A DNA stretch of 64,000 nt from Oncomelania hupensis (Eukaryota; Mollusca; Gastropoda; Littorinimorpha; Pomatiopsidae), in NCBI GenBank assembly GCA_036898135.1, contig JBAHVR010000293.1:162501-226500 (forward strand), written 5' to 3'. Shown here in pieces: positions 22,066 to 32,542 of this stretch (within the stretch, counting starts at the first letter, position 1; each line of letters opens with the position of its first letter). The notes below the pieces were generated by a model that saw only the letters and a program-made list of their open reading frames with translations, did no database searches and was not told where the DNA came from. A program made the translations under genes and the position numbers.

Positions 22066-22066
<1 letters not shown>
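20502..22066 (-). repeat. 5' LTR of the gypsy element
   Basis: The same 1,565-bp sequence as 13827-15391 apart from one visible substitution. In coding orientation it supplies the promoter; a TATATATA box lies near 22005 on the minus strand. Confidence 0.95.

Positions 22067-22140
<74 letters not shown>
22067..22140. repeat. (GATA)n microsatellite, right half
   Basis: Continuation of the tract interrupted by the gypsy element. It runs into a LINE fragment at 22141, after which GATAGATA reappears at ~22228. Confidence 0.95.
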
Positions 22141-22141
<1 letters not shown>

Positions 22142-22225
22142 CCTATCCTATCCTGTCCCGTAACTCGGAGGTCGTAAGGGCACCACAGATGATCGTTTAA
22201 CCAGCATACTCCATCTTTCTCTGAA
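22141..22225 (-). mobile_element. RTE LINE 3' fragment inside (GATA)n
   Basis: About 85 bp: (TATCC)n tail then the complement of the LINE 3' end to TCTTTCTCT. GATA units lie on both sides, so it entered the same microsatellite as the gypsy element. Confidence 0.88.
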
Positions 22226-22289
22226 AGATAGATAACAGAAGAAAAAAAGATAAATAAGCTAAGCAAAGAAAATAAAAGAAAGTATTTAA

Positions 22290-22440
22290 AGAAAGAAAGA
22301 AAGAAAGAAAAAAGAATAAAAAAGAAGGGAAGTAAAGGAAAAATACAGAAAAAATCAAACCAAATTAAAATAAATGAACTGGAACAATATAAAACGAAAC
22401 AAAATAAAACAAAACAAATTATAGGAATATAGAGAGAAGG

Positions 22441-22501
<61 letters not shown>

Positions 22502-22660
22502 AAAAGAGATAGAGAATGAAAATAGATAGAAAAAAGGGAGAGAAGAAAGAAAAAGAAGGAAGGGAGAGAAAAAGAAAGAATAGAGATAGAAAAGAGAGAG
22601 TAAAGGAAGAGAGAGAGAATTAGAAGGAAAAGAGAGAGCGAAGGAAAAGAGAAAATAGAA

Positions 22661-22735
<75 letters not shown>

Positions 22736-22893
22736 AAAAGAGAGAGAAGGAAAATAAAGAGAGAAGGAAAAAGAGGGAGAGAGAGAAGGAAAAGAGAGAG
22801 AGAGATAAAGAAAAGAGAAAAGAAAAAAACCAGAGAGATAGAGATTAGAAAAAGAAAGAGAAGAAAGAGATAGAGAAGGAAAATAGAGAGAAT

Positions 22894-22983
<90 letters not shown>

Positions 22984-22985
22984 TC
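22290..22985. repeat. GA-rich purine tract with three (GA)n blocks
   Basis: (GA)n at 22445-22498, 22665-22733 and 22896-22982, joined by almost pure purine sequence. A 228-codon Ser/Leu frame on the minus strand is an artefact of the CT complement. Confidence 0.9.
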
Positions 22986-24094
22986 CTGTAGTAAACTAAC
23001 CTTGACCTAACTACACCTTGTTCCCAAGACCACTTCAACATATAACCTGCCCATAGGTACCGTGGTAGTAATTGTAGTACTTGATGAAATACATTAACAC
23101 GTAACGCATGCCAGTTACAACATAGTCATTGACAGGACTTTAAGTTATGACGGTGTCTCCAAGGCCAACGGTTAACGTAACCATCAAGCGGTACCGGCGC
23201 ATAGTCTAAACCAAAGATGTTTTTTAGGGCCTCCGCTCTATTCATTTCAAGGCCTGTATGTATGTACACGGAGGTTGTTGTTTCCTTGTTTGTTTTTAAC
23301 ACGCTGTTTGCAGTAAATAGCTTTATTAAAAATCTGTCTTAAGATGATCAATGCTATATTATTATATATGCTATACTGACCTGCTTGTTTACACTTTAAT
23401 GACTTTTTAAAAAAATGCATGATAAAGTAGTACTGCACATCCACTTATATGTCTTTGTGTCCCGTGTCAACTGAACTCGTCCACGAAGTGTCATGCGGCG
23501 ATCTTTTGTTTTATGCAAAGGCAGCGCTATTTACAAACGTTGTCATAATTTTCAAGAGGAAATTAGTTTTAAACCACCTGTAGAAAATACCTTACCTTAT
23601 TTTTTTAATTATGAAACCTATACATAGATTATAATATATTTATTTACAGCGTTCATATCATTATGTTTATTTATAGAAGCGCTCGGTAACCTTAGAGAGG
23701 CGATAGCTTTACTTGTGAGAGCCGAAGTAAATGGTCATCGTTAACTGTTCATTTTCACCTTAGGCTGTGTTTATCACCTGGAGTTAGCACAAATTGTTTG
23801 TCACAGTAAGGACCTGTCCTCATATTCTCATGATAATAAGTATAATGGTTTTGTTAACCTCATTTCATGGGTCAATAATTATGTCATAGTAAGTTCTCGT
23901 ATAGCAGCACCATGGGGATGTAATGTTCAGTAGGTATACATCTATATTTGCGTGGTTGTGTTTGTAGTCTGCTACTGAGAGAACTTTTTAATACGTCTTT
24001 TGCTACAGTAATATTATGGTTTATTTATTTATCTATTTCTTTAGTTATTTATTCATTTATTTATCTAATTATTATTTTTTTACATTTATATATC
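22986..24094. other. Intergenic stretch, nothing recognised
   Basis: AT-rich, with only short frames and no recognised repeat family. Confidence 0.4.
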
Positions 24095-24098
24095 ATTT

Positions 24099-24166
<68 letters not shown>

Positions 24167-24167
24167 T
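24095..24167. repeat. (TTTC)n microsatellite
   Basis: About 70 bp of CTTT tetranucleotides. Confidence 0.95.
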
Positions 24168-24458
24168 TTTCTTTAATGTCTATTCATATTATTTAGTTGG
24201 ATCATTTATTTTATTTTTATTTTATTTTATTTTATTATTTGACTTTAATGTCGTCTCGCATTTTTGATATTATGGACAACATAGTATACTGTTTAAAAAA
24301 AAAAGAAGAAAATAATTAAAATGAAGATGACTTTATTCTGTAACAAATAAAGGTAAGTAAATTACAGTGTTTAAAATGATAGGTACAATAACTGAACTAC
24401 ATCTGTAACCAAATAACATGGACAGTGAGTGTGGGATACAGTAATATTGAGGAAGAAA

Positions 24459-24646
24459 ACTGTAGATTTTAGTCACACGACACCGAAGCGTATAGGCGAC
24501 TACTGGTCACATTATTCTGACACCAGCGAACCAGTTGATGGTAAGGGGAAAATAATATGGTCACACATTGGCCAATCCGGGATTCGAACCAGGTACCTTT
24601 CGGTTACTAGTAAGACGCTCTACCAACTGAGCTACCCGGCCCCTCG
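24459..24646 (-). mobile_element. tRNA-derived SINE (family C) with target-site duplication
   Basis: Minus strand: tRNA-like head with GGTAGCTCAGTTGGTAGAGCG as box A and GGTTCGAATCCCGG as box B, then a body with ATATTATTTTCCCCTTACC and a 3' end ...AAATCTACAGT. TGAGGAAGAAA occurs at 24448-24458 and 24647-24657, an 11-bp target-site duplication. Related copies are at 49812-49995 and 49996-50165. Confidence 0.85.
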
Positions 24647-25020
24647 TGAGGAAGAAAGCAAGTTGGCAACAACTCGAGCTTAGGCTTACACAGCGTATCT
24701 GAGACTGCGCCGAGTACCTCTCAGTAGTGTACAGGACTGCCCGTAAGTCCTTATATGTAATATTCAATTATGCATGTAGCACAGCAGAATGCATAAAATA
24801 TTTAATTAATAAATAAAATAAAATAACAATTTACTTAATTTAATTTCAAATAAATTAATGTACACCAATTACATTAATTAAATAAACTAACTAAATAAAT
24901 AAATAATGAAATGAAATTAATAAAATCAGCCAATCAAACAATCAGTCATCAGGCGAGAGTAAGGAGGAAGTAAATAAGATAAAACTCAATAGACTGAACA
25001 AAATGTTGTACACACGTGTA

Positions 25021-25210
25021 TTTTGCTAAAAGAAAAATTAATTAATTAATTAATTAATTAATTAAAAATAAATTCAATTAAATAAACTAAAATAAATATA
25101 AAAATTAATAAAATAAAATAATAATTAAATAACACCTACTATAAATAAATAAATAAATAAGCTTTCCTGAATACAATAACATTTCAAGACCGTGCATTAA
25201 AAAAAGTACC
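25021..25210. other. AT-rich stretch with (ATTA)n and (AAAT)n runs
   Basis: Short ATTA and AAAT runs, no gene. Same at 54097-54286. Confidence 0.7.
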
Positions 25211-25222
25211 ACAAAATTGCAT

Positions 25223-25350
25223 TATATTATATTATATTATATTATCAATATATTATATTATATTATATTATATTATATTATATTATATTATATTATATTA
25301 TATTATATTATATTATATTATATTATATTATATCATATCATATCATATTA
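25223..25350. repeat. (TTATA)n pentanucleotide microsatellite
   Basis: About 22 units with a few ATCATA variants at the right end. The right duplicate (54298-54440) is three units longer. Confidence 0.95.
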
Positions 25351-26314
25351 TATTGTTGCATTGTGTCGTATAGAAGAAGAATGCAAACATAAATAAACAG
25401 ATACATTAATTAATATAAACAAATAAATTAAAAAAATGAATGGATGAATGAATATTTAAATGAATGAATATTTGAATGAATGAAAGTTGGAACGAATGAA
25501 TCAATCAATCAAACTTACTATCAAACTTTAGCCCGACAAACGAAGTATTAGTAAGAAGTGACCTTGCACTTGATGGCGGTCAAGGCTATTACGTGGCCAC
25601 TGTACTGTACAACGTCGCCTTCGAACTTTCATAGCACAGCGAAACGTTTTATATAATACCAACCAAGCAATGCTTGTTTTCAGTTCTCGTTACCTCGCCT
25701 ATAAATAACATGCATGACCTCTTTAGTTATCCTGTATCAGAGACGCTGTCAGGGGTACTTTATTTATTTATTTATTTGTTTATTTATTTATTTTTTTAAT
25801 TTAACTTTCTATTCACATCTGTGATATTAGACAATAAAAGGGGTACTACATAATCGATCGTTATTATTTTGAACTTAGCCTAAACATCAGATAGACAGAC
25901 TTTTTTCATTTCTGCTTATACTAGAGAACGTGTCTACAATGACCATATTGCAATGTGCATGTACGCTGAAATAATAAATGATTTATAGAAACTCGTTGCT
26001 GACCTATACAATTTATATCTTGTAGGTATTTTATATAACAATATTTTATATAATAGAACCTATACAGACCTATTTAGCATTGTTCGCTATATTGTAAAAT
26101 TAAACTCTGTCATCTTCATTTGGAACACTGAGTGATAGTTCTCCTTTCTCAAGTTTCAATTCAATTCAATTCAATATTTTAATTTCACCTCTGTTCACAA
26201 CAATGTGATTTTAGACAACAAAAAAGTATGAAAATAAAGTGAAATAATTAAATAATTTAATTTTTTTAAATGAAGTGAACTAAAAAAATAAACAAAATTA
26301 TAAAGTAAAAAACA

Positions 26315-26317
<3 letters not shown>
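25351..26317. other. AT-rich intergenic stretch
   Basis: No gene. 25800-25845 and 26175-26225 share a degenerate block (CTATTCACATCTGTGATATTAGACAA-like). The second is preceded by (TTCAA)n at 26155-26175, which looks like the reversed tail of a short LINE or SINE. Confidence 0.4.

Positions 26318-26404
<87 letters not shown>
26318..26404. repeat. (AAT)n microsatellite
   Basis: 29 units here; the right duplicate (55409-55480) has five fewer. Confidence 0.95.
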
Positions 26405-26405
<1 letters not shown>

Positions 26406-26818
26406 TCAGGAATAAATTAATTTATTTTAATCAAAATTAACAATAACATGTCCACGTTCTTCAAAATTATAATATCTTATATAAGTCTGTTTTCATAATG
26501 ACACCGGCAATGTCACATGTTTTTGTACCATATAAAATGGTTTTAGTGTCATCTTGTGCTGATAATATAATTCCCTGTTGTTTGTATAATATTGTTAAAA
26601 CAGTACATTCAAACAGTAAATGATTTAAAGAGACGATCCCTTTACATATACAATATTTTTTTCAAATACTTTGTATTCCACGAATTCAGTCGTAGTTTGT
26701 ATATCAATCTTGAAATTGCTCTTGAACAACATATAATATTTACTTTAGGAATTGTCATGTAAAGGGGTCGTTCAACTAAAGAATAGTATTCAAACTGACC
26801 TATTTTCAAATCACAATT

Positions 26819-26820
<2 letters not shown>
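26405..26820. other. AT-rich intergenic stretch
   Basis: No gene or repeat family recognised. Duplicated at 55481-55896. Confidence 0.4.
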
Positions 26821-26913
<93 letters not shown>

Positions 26914-27150
26914 CCCTGGGGAAGGCGTAGTCGCCCAAACCCAACCTACCTAACATTATTTTGTGATTTTTGAAATTTTGCTGGGGGTAGCAAACCCCCG
27001 AGACGTTGCCCGAGTCGAAAGTAAATAGTTTTCGCATAAACATAACGCCCAGATGCTGGATCGAACCCACACCTGTCAGGTGCCATTGGTTTCTGGCTTG
27101 TGGACAAGTCAAGTTAGTCCCGCCTGAGCCCACTTGGCCACAACGCTCGA
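26821..27150 (-). mobile_element. tRNA-derived SINE (family D) with (TA)n tail
   Basis: On the minus strand a head at ~27150-27055 resembles a class II tRNA (GTGGCCAAGTGGGCTCAGGCG as box A, an extended variable region, GGTGTGGGTTCGATCCAGC as box B). Unique body follows to GCGACTACGCC, then a long (TA)n tract at 26821-26910 sits at the 3' end. The right duplicate has 20 more TA units. Not scored as a tRNA gene because the acceptor stem is not closed. Confidence 0.65.
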
Positions 27151-27162
27151 TATATATTTCTT

Positions 27163-27290
27163 TGTTTGTTTGTTTGTTTGTTTGTTGTTGTTGTTGTTGT
27201 TTTTACTGTGCGTTATTTTACTTCTTACGTACGCGCGTTGAGCCCACAACATAACTGTTTGATTGTAGCGCTCTATAAATAAAATTATTC

Positions 27291-27361
<71 letters not shown>

Positions 27362-27362
27362 T
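27163..27362. repeat. (GTTT)n/(GTT)n and (ATT)n microsatellites
   Basis: GTTT and GTT units at 27163-27200, then a SINE-like terminus (TGTAGCGCTCTATAAATAAAATTATTC) leading into (ATT)n at 27293-27361. Confidence 0.9.
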
Positions 27363-27539
27363 TAAAAAATAAAATCATTTTTTGAGGAGAGGCGGACGGA
27401 AATCCTCGCCCTGTCTCAAGCTGCGGGGTGTGGGTGTTGTGTTCTCAGATCCTCCGTGTACAAAGATGTGTACACTGTACTGTGTACACAGTGGACTCCG
27501 AGTGGACATTGAAGTGGACCGTATGGATATTTCTGCCGT

Positions 27540-27830
27540 GATTTGACAAAACCGAGTAAGTCCACCTAAGGTCGAAAATGAGTTTTTTGCGCCATCAAAC
27601 TTGCAAGAGAATGACGCATCTTACCTGTAAAAATCAAATCCGAACTATGTTTAGATTTGGAGATATCATAGAGTAAGTCCTTGTTAAAAAAATTTTAAGT
27701 GGGGGAATAAACTGATAAAACCAAGCAAGTCCCCTGCGATTTTGTTTCGGCGATCCTCTGGCTGATGCTCGAGTTGGCATGATGACGTCATTTTCTACAA
27801 TAACCTGACAAAGAAAAGTAAGTCCTCCCG
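27540..27830. repeat. TGACAAAACCAAGYAAGTCC motif copies, left group
   Basis: Three copies of a ~20-bp motif at 27543, 27713 and 27804. The second sits in a context (AGTCCTTGTTAAAAAAATTTTAA...AATAAACTGA) that matches the 72-bp units at 31618-31830 on the far side of the LINE. Confidence 0.65.
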
Positions 27831-28169
27831 ACCAATGAGAAAGCGCCTTAAGATGAAGTGGACCAGTGAGAATTCATGTTATTGCTGATGTGCAATATTA
27901 TTTTCCTGTGAAAATGATGACGAAATTTCGGTCAGCAAAGGACGTGTTCGGCTTTTTGAAAAAGAGTTTTCTTCATGTAGTATTTCCTGCCCACCATGAA
28001 GGATCCTGTAGATCTTCCGCCTACGCGGCAACTTCCACGAGCTGTGGAAATAAACAAACAAACTATCCTATCCTATCCTATCCTGTCCCGTAACCCTGAG
28101 GTCGTAGGGGCACCACAGATGATCGTTTAACCAGCATACTCCATCTCTCTCTGTCCTCAGCAGCCCTGA

Positions 28170-31100
28170 TGGCTTCGCTCAGTGACAAACCAGTCCATTC
28201 TCGAATGTTGTCCTCCCACCTCTTTTACGGTCTCCCTCTTCTTTTACCTCCTTGCACTGTGCCTTGCAGAATAGTCTTTGCAAGGCCTGATGATCTGGTG
28301 ACGTGGCCATACCATCGGAGTTTCCGTTTCTTCACCACTGTGAGCAGGTCATCGTGTTGTCAAATGGCTTGTGTGATGGTCTGTCGGACTTCGTCGTTGG
28401 TGATGTGTTGGGTATAGGAAATGCCCAGAAGTCTTCTGTAGCACCTCATCTCCATGCTTTGTATTCTTCGCTGTAGATCTGCTGTGAGGGTCCATGCTTC
28501 GCAAGCATATAGGAAGATGGAGATGACAAGGGAGCGCAGCAGTCTTACTTTGGAATGTAGAATGATGGTCCCGTCTTTCGAAATGGCTTCAACCTTGTCA
28601 GGGCAGCAGTTGTTTGTGCGATCCTGGAGAGGACTTCCTGTCGGGACCCATTGTCTGATACAATGGCTCCTAAATATTTAAAGCTATGCACTGTGTTGAG
28701 GGATTGGCCTTGGACTTTGATGTCCGTGTTGATGCCATTGGTGTTGTTGGTCATCATTTCGGTCTTCTCTGCACTTATTTCAATTCCACAAGCTTTGGAG
28801 GTGGTGTCAAGCCTCTGTACCAGCTGTTCAAGTACTTGTTCCTCTCCAGCCAATCCATCAATGTCATCCGCAAAACGAAGATTGGAGATTGCTCTACCCC
28901 CTATGCTGACTGTGCCTTCGTGATCTGCAAGAGCATCTGACATGATGCACTCTAGGAAGATGTTGAAGGGTGTTGGAGAGAGTAGGCATCCTTGACGCAC
29001 ACCGATTGTTGTTCTGAACCCGTTCCCGATGGCGCTGTTGTGGAGGACTGCACTGGTAGCCTTGTCATACAGGTTTTTGATGACTTCAATAATTTTAGGT
29101 CTGATGTTGTACGCTTTCATTGTTGCCCATAGAGCTGCATGCCAGACTCGGTCAAACGTTTTCTTGAAGTCTATGAACACATGATGTTGGTGCTGTAGGT
29201 ATTTATCACAGATTATTCTGAGGTTGAAAATCTGTTCAGTGGTACTTCGCCCTGCCCTGAATCCTGCTTGTTCTTCAGCTATGATTTGTTCAGCTTGGGG
29301 TTTCAACCTGTTGAGTAATATTTTCTGGAGGACCTTGCTGGGATGGATGATGAGGCTGATGGTGCGGTAATTTTCACACTCCTGAAGCTTACCTTTTTTG
29401 GGAAGAGTGATGACAAGCGACTGGGCCCATGGTATAGGCCACTCTCCACTCTTCCAGATCTTGTTACAGATAATGGTGAGGGCATCAATCATCGCTTCTC
29501 CTCCTGCTTGTAGCAGTTCCGCGGGTATGTTATCCACTCCCGCTGACTTCCCTTTCTTTAGCGATTGCACTGCTGCCTCAACTTCTTCCCGGAGAATTGG
29601 GAGGATTTCTTCTTCTCTGTTCTCGGGACATGCTAGAACTGATGGGTCTCCATTTGGTGTATGGTTGTAAAGGTCAGAGCAGTACTCTGTTCATCTGTCC
29701 AAGACTTCTTGTTTTTCTGTAAGGCATATGCCAGACTTGCTTTGGATCGTGGAGACTTTGGGCTGTTTGAAACTTGTCAGCCGCTTTACAGTCTGGTAGG
29801 CCTTCTTGCTGTTGTTTTTGTTCAGACTGTTCTCTATTTCCTGGCATTGATCTTCTATCCAGTTCTCCTTTGCTGTGCGCATGCCTTTTCGGATGTCATT
29901 GTTGATTTTTCATTAGACATCAGCTCCCTGTGAGGTGTTCTTTTTCTTTCTTTTTTTAAAATCTCTCTTCGTTTATCACACAGATCCAAAAGTTCAGGTG
30001 TGATCCACGGCTTCTTCTTTGGTCGGTGCTTGCCAAGGATCTCAGTGGCGGCATCTGTCACAGCTGAGTTGAAGGTGGTGGTCATGGTGTTGACATCTAC
30101 TTCACCAGCCCCCAAAATGAGCAGTGGTGCAAATTTCCCTTCAATTGTGGCCTGAAATAGTTCTGCCACCTCCGGGTCTTGCACTTTGTCCAGGTCGAAC
30201 TTCAGTCTAGTGCAGTATTTTACTCTCTTCAAGTGGAGCCGGAAAGACATCATCAAGAGATCGTGGTCACTTCCGATGTCTGCTCCTGGAAAAGTGCGTG
30301 TCCTGCCAATGTTGATGCTTGTGGGTTCGGGCACTGAATAGAATAGGCCCAACGTTTCCCGGCGTGTCGTAAGAGGCGACTAACCTGTGTCTCCCCAGTT
30401 GTGGTGCGCATCTTGGCCAACCTTGACATTCCAGTCGCCTTGCACTATGACTATGTCCTTCTTAGGCACTTGGTCAAGGACCGCCTGTAGATTTTCATAA
30501 AAATCCTCCACTTCGCTGTCGTCATAGTCTGATGTTGGGGCATAGGTTTGGATGATGGTGATGTTGAAAGGGGCTGCTCTCAGGCGGATGGTAATGAGTC
30601 TACTGGGCGGCAACCCATGACAGTGGCTAGAATGTTCTTGTGGACCAAGAATCCAACGCCGTGTTCGTGCCTGTCATCTCTACCGCTGAAATAGAGCTTG
30701 TGGCCTTTGTCTGTCGTTGTTTCACCTAGGCCTTTCCAGCGCAGTTCGCTAATGCCTAGAACGTTCCATCGATAGTGGTCCAACTCGTGGGCCAGTTCTT
30801 CTATTTTTCCTTCCGCAGTTAGGGTCCTGACATTCCAGGTTCCTATGACGATGTTGTTTCTCGTGCGGATCTTGCTAAATTGTCCATCAGTAGCATACTT
30901 AACACCTCCGTCCTGGTGGCCAACGGAAGGCGCGGTCCTTGAGCCGGGCGACGACCTATCCGGTATGGAATTAGTGGATAGTGTCATTATGCATGTAGTG
31001 TGTCTTGGGCAAAAAAGGACCTGGCGGTGCCCAATCCTCTCCAGGCTGTTGGGCACAGCCGAAATCCAAGAATACAGTGTGGCTCGCCTTGGCCCCGAGC

Positions 31101-31197
31101 ACGTGGTCGTTGAACATGTAGCAACGTGAGGTTCCTCGCCCTGGCCGGTGACTTCTGTGTAGAAGACTTTCGCCCAGTGATGCCGTGCTAATAACAT
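28170..31197 (-). pseudogene. LINE endonuclease-reverse transcriptase, multiply broken
   Basis: Open pieces in order on the minus strand: endonuclease N-part 31197-30580 (GTWNVRTL, SELRWKG), 30613-30380 (YAPTSD, QGDWN), [inverted insert], 30310-29855 (SDHDL onwards), 29882-29691 ending at an in-frame TGA, and RT 29570-28545 (RQGCLLSPTPFN, FADDIDGLAG). Frameshifts separate most pieces, and sequence 3' of 28545 is out of frame but still recognisable. One RT motif-A residue differs (KKTFDRV where the other copy has KKAFDRV). Non-functional. Confidence 0.92.
30321..30384 (+). repeat. Inverted copy of the LINE 5' end inside the LINE
   Basis: TGTGGGTTCGGGC...GGCGACTAAC on the plus strand matches the element 5' end, which occurs on the minus strand at 31206-31269. 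The two form ~64-bp inverted repeats enclosing ~820 bp of endonuclease sequence. The same structure is in the right duplicate at 59443-59506. Confidence 0.92.
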
Positions 31198-31276
31198 TAC
31201 CCCTGTTAGTCGCCTCTTACGACACGCCGGGAAACGTTGGGCCTATTCTATTCAGTGCCCGAACCCACAAACAAAC

Positions 31277-31450
31277 AGCAACAAATATATTACAGACACA
31301 CAACAAGGGCAACAAAATACAAGACATACACGTGTTGTAAAGGCAGGAAGATCGCTACAATAGGAAACTGAAAGGAAAATAGTTTTGTATTTTTAAAATT
31401 AAATTGGCTGCATCTAATATTATTTTGAAGGGAGAGCAAAAAAAACCATG
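31277..31450 (-). mobile_element. Family A SINE, middle-to-3' fragment
   Basis: GCAACAAATATATTACAGACAC, CACGTGTTGTAAAGGCAGGAAGATCGC and GGCTGCATCTAATATTATTTTGAAGG match the reverse complement of 5020-5170. It abuts the LINE 5' end. Confidence 0.75.
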
Positions 31451-31617
31451 ACTCCTGCATACCAACCCAGGAATATTAAGTGAAGAATGGCTGAAAACAA
31501 TAAACAGGCACACATATACACTCACTGTAACTGCCGCACCCACATCTTACAAAACACAACTTAAGTGACTCATCTCGTCAGACTTTTTTAACAAAGAAAC
31601 GAAACGGCCTATGGGAC

Positions 31618-32015
31618 TTACTTGGTTTGGTGAATTTTGAAAACAAGGATTTACTTAATAATAAACTGACAAAACCAAGCGGATTTGACTTACATGGTTT
31701 TGTGAATTTTTTTAACAAGGATTTAATTCAATAATAAACTGACAAAACCAAGCGGGTGACTTGCTTGGTTTTGTCATGTTCTCAACAAAGATCTATTTCA
31801 AGAATAATCTGACAAAACAAAGCAAGTCCACAAATAGTCTTAAAACATCAAATCTATCAAACATTTCTTTAACATTCAAGGTATGCACTCTTAAATCGAG
31901 GAATTGCATTATAATATGCCCTTAAACTTCCAGAAACGATCGCGTAATATAGCGCAACACAAAACGTCGATTTTCTCGAAAGTAGGTTTTGTGGACTTGC
32001 TCGGTTTTGTCAGTT
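31618..32015. repeat. ~72-bp tandem units carrying palindromic TGACAAAACCAAG motifs
   Basis: Units at ~31630-31701, 31702-31772 and 31773-31830 each contain ACAA(G/A)GAT.TA...AATAA(A/T)CTGACAAAAC(C/A)AAGC. At 31738-31774 the motif meets its inverse, giving 14-bp perfect arms around a 9-bp loop. Another inverted motif is at 31988. Duplicated at 60740-61137. Confidence 0.75.
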
Positions 32016-32270
32016 CACGGCAGATTTGTACAGCCACTGGACACACACTCTGTTTGGAAGGCAAACTGAGCTGACTGGACAAACAATGGAAAATACTCCC
32101 CGTTTGGGTTTGGGTGCTAAAACACACTACTAGTGTACACAACTCGCATAATTATTTCAGAAGAATAACATTGGTAGGCTACCTTGAAAAGGTTGTGATA
32201 CGATAAAACAGTTTGATGACGGGAGATACAAACCAGCCCCGAGTTGCCTAGCCAGAGCGCTACGTCACTG

Positions 32271-32462
32271 TTTTGGCGGAAAAATCTGCGCAACCTTATG
32301 TTCGCGGAGAGCGTTATAGAGCGCTCTGTAGTTGTCTGGAGAGGTTGTTTGTGAAGAGAAAAAAAATGGCGGCCAGAGTGGTGGGCTTTCGATTTGCGAA
32401 TGACGATGTGTTCAATGGTGAAATAGCAAGGGAGGACTTTTTGTTCATTTATAGTTCTGTAA
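32271..32462 (+). other. Possible first exon, unassigned
   Basis: An 89-codon frame (32273-32542) contains an internal ATGGCGGCCAGAGTGG start at 32367 and a good donor-like TTCT|GTAAGAT at 32459. It is not low-complexity, but I recognise no domain and found no acceptor exon. It lies inside the inverted-arm structure, so it could belong to a mobile element. An identical copy is at 61394-61663. Confidence 0.2.
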
Positions 32463-32542
32463 GATTTGTATACTCGTTATATCAAAGAACGTACAGCTTC
32501 ACAAAGAAGGATCATAACGCCACACCGCTATATAAAAAGTGA

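Larger units (their letters stand above)
13827..22066 (-). mobile_element. Full-length Ty3/gypsy retrotransposon, Gmr1-like domain order
   Basis: 8,240 bp with two 1,565-bp direct LTRs starting TGTCACG and ending CGTGACA. It is flanked by GATAG at 13822-13826 and again at 22067-22071, a 5-bp duplication that also fits the GATA target repeat. In coding (minus) orientation: 5' LTR 22066-20502, primer-binding-site candidate, 365-nt leader, one gag-pol frame, purine tract, 3' LTR 15391-13827. The LTRs differ by one visible base (T at ~14393 against C at ~21062), so the insertion is recent. No envelope-like frame. Integrase precedes reverse transcriptase, the arrangement known for the Gmr1 group of gypsy elements. 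Confidence 0.97.
28064..31269 (-). mobile_element. RTE LINE, full span but degraded and rearranged
   Basis: Same family as 6201-9542, reverse orientation: (TATCC)n tail at 28064-28085 and 5' end at 31269. AAACAAAC at both edges (28056-28063 and 31269-31276) is a possible target-site duplication. Relative to the better copy, about 190 bp of the endonuclease C-terminal region is replaced by an inverted copy of the element's own 5' end at 30321-30384. Confidence 0.93.

Noticed and set aside
13827..22066. Endogenous retrovirus with an envelope gene
   Set aside because: No frame after RNase H; the space between the stop at 15559 and the 3' LTR is only ~165 bp.
22355..23041. 228-codon Ser/Leu-rich frame
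   Set aside because: It is the complement of GA-rich DNA; composition keeps it open, with no domain.
28169..29933. Plus-strand frames across the LINE
   Set aside because: Antisense shadows of the minus-strand reverse transcriptase; the same at 57291-59055 and on the minus strand of 6971-9442.
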